From NCBI GenBank assembly GCA_025363535.1, contig JANYDP010000417.1, forward strand, positions 1 through 15,021: 15,021 nt of DNA, given 5' to 3'. The translations under genes and the position numbers were made by a program. The DNA is from Verrucomicrobiota bacterium. Lineage in GTDB: Bacteria; Verrucomicrobiota; Verrucomicrobiia; Limisphaerales; CAIQOK01. The stretch's first letter is position 1. Every line of letters begins with the position of its first letter. A model generated the notes under the pieces. It was given only the letters and a program-made list of their open reading frames with translations, made no database searches and had not been told where the DNA came from. Of the stretch, positions 7,026 to 12,366 are shown one piece after another.

Positions 7026-8975
7026 TTAAGAACGCGTCGCCAGCTTCAGAATCACAAAGCTGTTCGCCGGCAGCGTGAGCGTGAGCCGCGGCTTAATGCC
7101 GCGCAAAGTCGTCATCACCGGCACGATGTTGCGCGGACGGTTGAGGGAATTCGTGTCCTCGGGGCTGCCGGAGAGCGTCGTCATTTCCGCCGCGCCTGCG
7201 AGCGATTTTGCGCCGGTGATTTCGAGCGTCACGGTTTCATCCGTCGCCTGCGGGTTGATGAGCTTTATGAAAACGTCTCCGGTCCCGCTGTCGCGCGTGG
7301 CGCTGCCTTGAACCGGCGTCGCGGCAGGCGTTGCACTCAAAATCTCGTCGCCGAGATTTTCGTTGAACATCTTGATCGCGTAGTAGCTCGGCGAACCGTA
7401 GGCGGAAATCGCGTCGTAGCCAATGAGGTCGGGACGCCACTGGCGCGCGCCGGGATTCACGTTCACGAACAGCGGCGCGTAGCATTGCATCTTGATAAGG
7501 TCGGAATTACGCTCCATCGCGGACATGAACAGCGCGTCGCCGATGGCCGCTTTGAGCGACGGCGTCGGCGCGAATTTCTTCGAGCCTTCTTCCCACGGAC
7601 GCGGCGGCGAGAATTCGTGCGCCGCCCATTCGCCGACGAAAACTTCCGGGCCATTGCGGTCGTAATCCTTCGCGTAGCCGGGCGACTTGCGGGCGAACTC
7701 GTCGGTGGACTGGTAGTAATGCTCGTCCATCATGTCCGGCTTGCGACTGTGAACACGATTTTTCTCCGGCTGGTCATAACCGATGGTGGAAATCAATTTC
7801 AACTGCGGATGCTTCGCCTTGATCGCGTCATAGAACTGCGTGTAACGCGCGTCGTACGTGAACTCCTTGTCGAACCAATCTTCGTTACCAATCTCGACAT
7901 AGCGCAGCTTGAACGGAGCGGGATGTCCATCCTTCGCGCGCTGGGCACCCCACTTCGTCGAGGTGTCGCCGGTGATGTATTCAATTTCATCGAGCGCATC
8001 CTGCACGAACGGTTCGAGGTCGGGGCCGGCCTTCACGCGCACGCCTTTGAGCGAGTAGCCCGCATACACCGCGAGCAACGGCTCGGCGTTCATGTCCTCG
8101 CACCAGCGCAAAAATTCCAGCAGCCCCAAGCCATCCGACGAGCGATAGCCCCACGGACACGGATGCCCGTGACGCTGCTCAATCGGGCCAATGGTATTTT
8201 TCCACTCAAAGCGCGTTTCAACCGTGTCGCCTTCGACGTAATTGCCGCCGGGGAAACGCAAAAAATTCGGCTTCATGTCCACCATCATCTGCATCAAATC
8301 TTTTCGGAAACCGTTCGGCTGGTTGCCCCAAGTCGGCGGGAACAGTGAAACCATGCCGAGCCAGATCGTGCCCGGCTGGTCGAGCAAAATGACGAGCCGC
8401 GCGTGTGAAGTGGGTTGAACTTTTCCCGTCTTGAGCGTCACGGAAAATTGTTTCCAGCCGGTCGCGAGGCCGGAAATTTTTTCGGAAGCAAAGATGGTTT
8501 TGCCGTCGTCGCTCACAATCGCAACCGTCAGCGGGCCGGAAAATTTTTCATCCGCACGGGCGAGAATTGTTGGGGCATATTTTGTGTTTGGCTGGACGGG
8601 AATTCCCCAGTAGCCGTCGTTCGCGACACCAGCGGGATTTTTTTTATCCGCCTTTGCGACTTCCACGCGCAGGCTCGCCGTGAGTTTGTCATTGAAAACA
8701 TTGGTGAAATCCAGCGCGATGCGCGCGGCGGAATTTTCATCACTCACCGCCGACCAGTGCGCGGGCGACTTGTCGTTGTCGAGAAACGCGCGGTTTTGCA
8801 CCAGCTCCGCGTAAAGCCCGCCGTCGTAACTGTGATTGATTTCCTCGGTCATCAGCCCGGCAAAAAGCGGGCTGACTTGGCCGGCGGATTTTCCAGCGTC
8901 AACGGTGAAAGCCGGCCCGGCGAAACAGGCAACGGCGGCGGCGGAAAAAACAGAAATGAACAGTGGCGTGCGCAT
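7026..8975 (-). CDS. GH51 alpha-L-arabinofuranosidase, secreted, with CBM4/9-like insert
   Basis: Releases terminal arabinofuranose from arabinoxylan or its oligosaccharides. 649 residues from ATG 8975. This start is preferred because a normal signal peptide follows (MRTPLFISVFSAAAVACFAG) and GAAAG lies eight bases upstream (8988-8984); the 47 extra in-frame codons up to 9116 come from a mobile repeat and are not protein. After FAGLMTEEINHSYDGGLYAE (39-58), the family's first conserved block, there is a beta-sandwich insert of the CBM4/9 type at about 73-213. The catalytic barrel then follows, with FLRFPGGNYVEGD (238-250), acid/base Glu365 in EIGNEDWFDKEF and nucleophile Glu449 in EVFVGEWAAHEFS. 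The last 100 or so residues form the beta-sandwich typical of GH51. It sits between the GH30 genes (320-base gap holding a repeat element) and the GH67 gene (19-base gap). Both catalytic residues are present and the frame is intact. Confidence 0.93.
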   Translation of the reverse strand: MRTPLFISVFSAAAVACFAGPAFTVDAGKSAGQVSPLFAGLMTEEINHSYDGGLYAELVQNRAFLDNDKSPAHWSAVSDENSAARIALDFTNVFNDKLTASLRVEVAKADKKNPAGVANDGYWGIPVQPNTKYAPTILARADEKFSGPLTVAIVSDDGKTIFASEKISGLATGWKQFSVTLKTGKVQPTSHARLVILLDQPGTIWLGMVSLFPPTWGNQPNGFRKDLMQMMVDMKPNFLRFPGGNYVEGDTVETRFEWKNTIGPIEQRHGHPCPWGYRSSDGLGLLEFLRWCEDMNAEPLLAVYAGYSLKGVRVKAGPDLEPFVQDALDEIEYITGDTSTKWGAQRAKDGHPAPFKLRYVEIGNEDWFDKEFTYDARYTQFYDAIKAKHPQLKLISTIGYDQPEKNRVHSRKPDMMDEHYYQSTDEFARKSPGYAKDYDRNGPEVFVGEWAAHEFSPPRPWEEGSKKFAPTPSLKAAIGDALFMSAMERNSDLIKMQCYAPLFVNVNPGARQWRPDLIGYDAISAYGSPSYYAIKMFNENLGDEILSATPAATPVQGSATRDSGTGDVFIKLINPQATDETVTLEITGAKSLAGAAEMTTLSGSPEDTNSLNRPRNIVPVMTTLRGIKPRLTLTLPANSFVILKLATRS

Positions 8976-9028
8976 GGCTAATTCTTTCGAGATTGAGGCG
9001 CAAAACTCAATGCCGATTATCTTCACGA

Positions 9029-9267
9029 TCCTACGATGGGCGCATCTCAATTTTTTGCAACACCTCGTTCTCTCATTAACACCCGGCTTCAGCCGGGTGG
9101 AAAGCGCCGCAAGCAAACGAAAACGGTTTCAACCGTTTTCGCCCGCTGTAACGCGGCGGCCGTCCGCAAGCCGTTGAAACGGCTGGGTCGTGGTTGTGAC
9201 GCGGACACCGGGCTGAAGCCCGGTGTTAATGAGACCTGCAAGAAAGTGAGATGCGCCCTCCTACGAT
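9029..9267. mobile_element. MITE-like palindromic element with 9-bp target duplication
   Basis: A 221-base element (9038-9258) starts with GGGCGCATCTCA and ends with its exact reverse complement (9247-9258). It is flanked on both sides by TCCTACGAT (9029-9037 and 9259-9267), as expected for a target-site duplication. The inverted repeat continues imperfectly inward: (A/C)TTT(T/C)TTGCA, then TCTCATTAACACC leading into the outer hairpins. Inside are four perfect palindromes with different arms but the same central TTCA or TGAA: 9080-9099, 9118-9141, 9169-9184 and 9205-9226. The two left ones read TTCA and the two right ones TGAA. It has no coding capacity, so it would need a transposase supplied from elsewhere. 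It fills most of the 320-base gap between the GH30-LamG stop (9296) and the arabinofuranosidase start (8975), just downstream of the former, where its stems could affect termination or mRNA stability. Confidence 0.8.
9080..9226. repeat. Four variable-stem hairpins with invariant TTCA/TGAA centre
   Basis: 9080-9099 is CACCCGGCT-TC-AGCCGGGTG. 9118-9141 is CGAAAACGGTT-TC then its 11-base complement. 9169-9184 is AGCCGTT-GA-AACGGCT. 9205-9226 is ACACCGGGCT-GA then its 10-base complement. All arms are perfectly complementary, arm lengths range from 7 to 11, and only the four central bases are constant. The outer pair (1 and 4) are related to each other, differing by one compensated C/G swap next to the CACC. 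They belong to the mobile element listed separately. Confidence 0.85.
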
Positions 9268-9295
9268 GCACGGCCCGCCACCAAGCGAGACAGTC

Positions 9296-10777
9296 TCATT
9301 TGACCAGCCGAAAAAATTGCGCCGCGTTCGTCATCGGCGCCGTGAACTGCCAGTTTGTTCCGGTAACCTGCGGCACTGGCGATGTTACCGCTGCCCAATT
9401 TGACGCCGCGAGGTTCGTGCTGATCAGCACGGTGAAACCCGCGTTCGCCAACGGCCAGGTCAGCGTGAGGCTGGACGCCGAGTTCGTCAGCGCGATGACC
9501 GGATTGTTCGTGCTCAAAAGAACATTCACGCCGAGCGCGTAGCTGGCCGCGATCTCCGCCGCGGAAAGTGCGACGCTGTGGATGCGGAATTCATCGAGCA
9601 GGCCATTCAGGTAGGGATCGGGGAACTGCGATTTGCCGAGGAAATTGTTCGCGGTGCTGCCGAGGTTCGAAGGTTTGATGGTCATGGCAGAGTTCGTGCC
9701 GACCGCGACGCCGTTCTGGTAGAGAATTCCTGTGAGTCCGTTGCGAGTGACGGCGAGGTGCTGCCACACGCCGGTGGCGAGTGCGGCGGGGCCGTTGATC
9801 TGCTGCTCGCCGCCAGAACTGTTGGTCGTGATGGCAAAACGCAGGCGCGTGGTGCTGCCGTTCTGCGGCGTGAGAAACATGTAGCTCGTGGAGTTGTTGC
9901 CGAAGTCGAAGAGGCGCGTCCAGTTCGCCGTGGAATTTAATTTCACCCACGTCTCGATGGTGAAATTCGTCAGCGCACTGACGATGCCGACGGGCAGCGC
10001 GGCGTATTGCGACGAGGCGGATGCCAGCGTCAATTGTCCGGTGGAAAAACTTCCGCCAATCGGCAGCGTCCCCGTCCACGCCACGCCGCCAATCGAATCT
10101 GCGATGGTCGTGCCGCTCGTTTCCCCAAAGCCATAGCGATGCACCAGCGAAGGCAGCGGCGCAACCGTGAACGACCAGACCGCACCGATGTTCGTATTCG
10201 CCCCAACGATTTCATCCACGCGCCAAAAATAATTTGTCGCTCCAGGCAGCGCGGGATAAAAAAAATTGTTCGTAACGACGCCGAGAAATTGCGGTGACAA
10301 CGTGGTGGCCTGCGCGACCGCGTTGGAATCAGTTCCCAGAAAAACCGCGTGCGACACGGCGTTGCTGCCGGGCGTCCAGCTTAACGCCGTGGCGAAGTTC
10401 ACGTTCGCCGCCTCATTCGCCGGCGAAGGATTCGACGCCGCGCCCACGGCCACAATTTTATCCAGCACCACCGTGGTGAGCGATTGCGGCGGCAACGACA
10501 GCGGAAAACTCGCGGCTCCCAGCGTCAGGAATTTATTTGTTCCCGCCGTTTGATAGACGCCGGAGAAATAATTGGAGAACGCGCCGAAGCTGGCATTGAT
10601 GGCATTGGTCGCGGTATCGCGGTTGATGAGCACCGTGACCAGCCGCAGCCCGTCGGGCGAGAGAAACGCGGAGGTCGGCACCACGCTGCTGCTGTTCGTC
10701 GCGGCAACGCGCCGATAGCCGGGCTGGATGAAATACGAAAAATGTTTCATTGACCAATAGCTCGGTGAATCCACCAA
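9296..10777 (-). CDS. C-terminal part of a GH30-family enzyme with FN3-like, LamG and terminal sorting-like modules (frame-shifted from its N-terminus)
   Basis: 493 residues are read from a TTG codon, but this is not a true start: the opening SPSYWSMKHFSYFIQPGYRRV is the last helix region of a GH30 barrel (compare RGYVMAQFSRFVRPGFNRI in the neighbouring xylanase) and should follow the preceding fragment. Residues about 30-110 form the GH30 beta-sandwich. About 115-205 is a fibronectin-III-like module ending in ATNYFWRVDEIVG...AVWSFTV. About 211-415 is a LamG domain (LVHRYGFGETSGTTIADS, then FTIETWVKL, GVWQHLAVTRNG and LLDEFRIHSVALSAAEIAAS). The final 60 residues (TVLISTNLAASNWAAV to AAQFFRLVK) look like the short C-terminal module common in secreted verrucomicrobial proteins. 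The frame is open upstream only to about 10813, so the break lies between 10747 and 10813, close to the GGTTGGTGG stretch at about 10774-10782. Confidence 0.8.
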   Translation of the reverse strand: MVDSPSYWSMKHFSYFIQPGYRRVAATNSSSVVPTSAFLSPDGLRLVTVLINRDTATNAINASFGAFSNYFSGVYQTAGTNKFLTLGAASFPLSLPPQSLTTVVLDKIVAVGAASNPSPANEAANVNFATALSWTPGSNAVSHAVFLGTDSNAVAQATTLSPQFLGVVTNNFFYPALPGATNYFWRVDEIVGANTNIGAVWSFTVAPLPSLVHRYGFGETSGTTIADSIGGVAWTGTLPIGGSFSTGQLTLASASSQYAALPVGIVSALTNFTIETWVKLNSTANWTRLFDFGNNSTSYMFLTPQNGSTTRLRFAITTNSSGGEQQINGPAALATGVWQHLAVTRNGLTGILYQNGVAVGTNSAMTIKPSNLGSTANNFLGKSQFPDPYLNGLLDEFRIHSVALSAAEIAASYALGVNVLLSTNNPVIALTNSASSLTLTWPLANAGFTVLISTNLAASNWAAVTSPVPQVTGTNWQFTAPMTNAAQFFRLVK

Positions 10778-12366
10778 CCGTGTGATTGCGTGGGCGTGCC
10801 GGGCGGCACGTTAGTCCAGGTGGACTGCGGATTAAAAGGATTTTCAACCTGGATCAGCCCGCCGTTCGTTCCTGGCCAGATGAGATTCCAATGGTTGTAA
10901 CCGCTGACCGATTCGACAACGAGCGAGTTGTGGATCAGCACCGCACATTCAATCATATCGAACACATCGCCATACTCGGTCATGAAGCGCGGCTTGCTGG
11001 GGAAAACATTTGCCACGGAACTGATGGCTGTCAGAAACGAATCGCCCGTCGTGCCGCCATCGCCGTAAAGATGATGGGCCACGCCGTAAAAGCTGTTCGA
11101 GTTCAGCGTCGCGGCGTAGCCCGGCAAATCGCCAAATGAGATGTGGACACATTCCGGCGCGAGCAGTTTCGGCGGCGACGGCAGGTTCGTTAGCTTTTGA
11201 TAGACCGCATCCAGCGCCTTGGAGTAGCTCGCGTAGTTCGTGCCGTTCACCGTGTCCTCGGTCGGATGAAAAATGCAGGAGTCGTAGCTCGCGACCCAAT
11301 CCGGTTCGTTCTGGATGCTGGCCCAGGTGAGATTCACGCCGTTGGACTGATAGGATTTGATCGAATCGAACCAGTAGTTCGCGAAGTTCGTGTAGGCGAA
11401 ACCACCGCCCACGTTGGTGATCAGCGTGCCGCCGTTGCCGACCTGTCCGTTGCTTTTCAAAGACGCCGGCGGCGACCACGAACTCATATAAACCGGCACC
11501 GGGTGCCCGAGAACGCGGTTCGCGTTGGAAACAAAGCCTGGCGCGTCGGGATCAAAATTGCTCGTGCCCTGGTAGCGAAACCAGTTTCCCAGCCGCAGCA
11601 TCGAGAGGTTCAAGCCGGCGAAGGCGTTCGTGTAAATCTCCAGATTATAGGGATGCGCCGTGACCCAGCCGTTGTAGAAACAAATCGCGCCGCCGAGTCC
11701 CTCGATGGTCTGAAAAGTTTTCGTCGGGTCAATGCCCACGACCGGCGGCGCGGGCGGCGTGCCGTCCGTGCCGTTGTCGAGATTGGAAACGGCGAACGTG
11801 TAGCTCGCCGTGCCGAAAACAAATTTGTCCAAATCCAAGCCGTCCTCGCGCGCGCCGATTTGAAACGTCTGTGTGAGCGTGTTCGTCGTTACCGCAAACG
11901 TCGGGCCGGCGGCGAACAGGGAAAGATTGATCCATTTCCACATTCCGCTGCCGAGCGTGCCGCCGCCAGTGACGACATCGGTGTTGTTGCTGAAACCCAC
12001 TCCGCCCAAACCGTTCACGAGAGTCCAGTCGGCATTGTTCGTTGGGTTTTTTGTTCCGAATCCGTTTCCGTAAAACAGGCTGTCGTCGTTGAACCCGCCC
12101 GGACCGACGCGGTGGCGTGCGTAAAGCTGATATGTTCCCGCCACCGGAAACGTGACCGTGTAAGTGGCAATGCGGTTAGCGTTGGTGGGATTATTGCCCG
12201 CGCCGGTGCCGATGATGGTGATATAGGCCGGGCTGGCGCTGTTGCTCACCGCCCAATCCGAACCGAGCGTGCCGGACTCCGCTTCAAACGAAACGAACGC
12301 CGCACGGGCTGAAACTGAGAGCAGCAGCGAGAACAAAATGGCGATTCTTTGGAAAATAGTTTTCAT
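10747..12366 (-). CDS. Secreted GH30-family glycoside hydrolase, N-terminal part, with carbohydrate-binding-like module
   Basis: Probable endo-acting xylan (or related glycan) hydrolase, subfamily not resolved. The start ATG 12366 shares one base with the stop of the upstream gene (TGATG), indicating translational coupling, and is followed by a clear signal peptide (MKTIFQRIAILFSLLLSVSARA). An in-frame ATG 30 bases upstream lies inside the previous gene and is less likely. Residues 24-195 are a beta-sandwich module of the CBM6/CBM35 kind, closely similar to residues 148-325 of the upstream protein. The GH30 barrel starts near 213 (TFQTIEGLGGAICFYNGW); the acid/base is Glu354 in ASIQNEPDW and the nucleophile Glu464 in PRFMTEYGDVFD. 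The frame runs out after SHGWWIHRAIGQ, where homology demands continuation into the other fragment (SPSYWSMKHF...). As it stands the barrel is truncated just before its last helix. One missing base would explain it. Confidence 0.85.
   Translation of the reverse strand: MKTIFQRIAILFSLLLSVSARAAFVSFEAESGTLGSDWAVSNSASPAYITIIGTGAGNNPTNANRIATYTVTFPVAGTYQLYARHRVGPGGFNDDSLFYGNGFGTKNPTNNADWTLVNGLGGVGFSNNTDVVTGGGTLGSGMWKWINLSLFAAGPTFAVTTNTLTQTFQIGAREDGLDLDKFVFGTASYTFAVSNLDNGTDGTPPAPPVVGIDPTKTFQTIEGLGGAICFYNGWVTAHPYNLEIYTNAFAGLNLSMLRLGNWFRYQGTSNFDPDAPGFVSNANRVLGHPVPVYMSSWSPPASLKSNGQVGNGGTLITNVGGGFAYTNFANYWFDSIKSYQSNGVNLTWASIQNEPDWVASYDSCIFHPTEDTVNGTNYASYSKALDAVYQKLTNLPSPPKLLAPECVHISFGDLPGYAATLNSNSFYGVAHHLYGDGGTTGDSFLTAISSVANVFPSKPRFMTEYGDVFDMIECAVLIHNSLVVESVSGYNHWNLIWPGTNGGLIQVENPFNPQSTWTNVPPGTPTQSHGWWIHRAIGQ

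Noticed and set aside
7005..8348. Long plus-strand open frame of 447 codons opposite the arabinofuranosidase
   Set aside because: Same Arg-rich shadow composition; the minus-strand GH51 motifs are unambiguous.
8976..9116. A longer start for the arabinofuranosidase (ATG 9116, 47 extra residues including LKPGVNE)
   Set aside because: The extra codons translate the mobile element's hairpin and end, and they would bury the signal peptide. ATG 8975 has a ribosome site and a normal leader.
9038..9258. CRISPR array as an explanation of the repeated palindromes
   Set aside because: Arms differ from copy to copy, orientation flips in the middle, spacing is irregular and no cas gene is present.
11197..12312. 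Plus-strand open frame of 371 codons opposite the second GH30 gene, and 1466-2479 opposite the protease
   Set aside because: No motifs, arginine-rich shadow translations with no ribosome site; the opposite strand has signal peptides and catalytic motifs.
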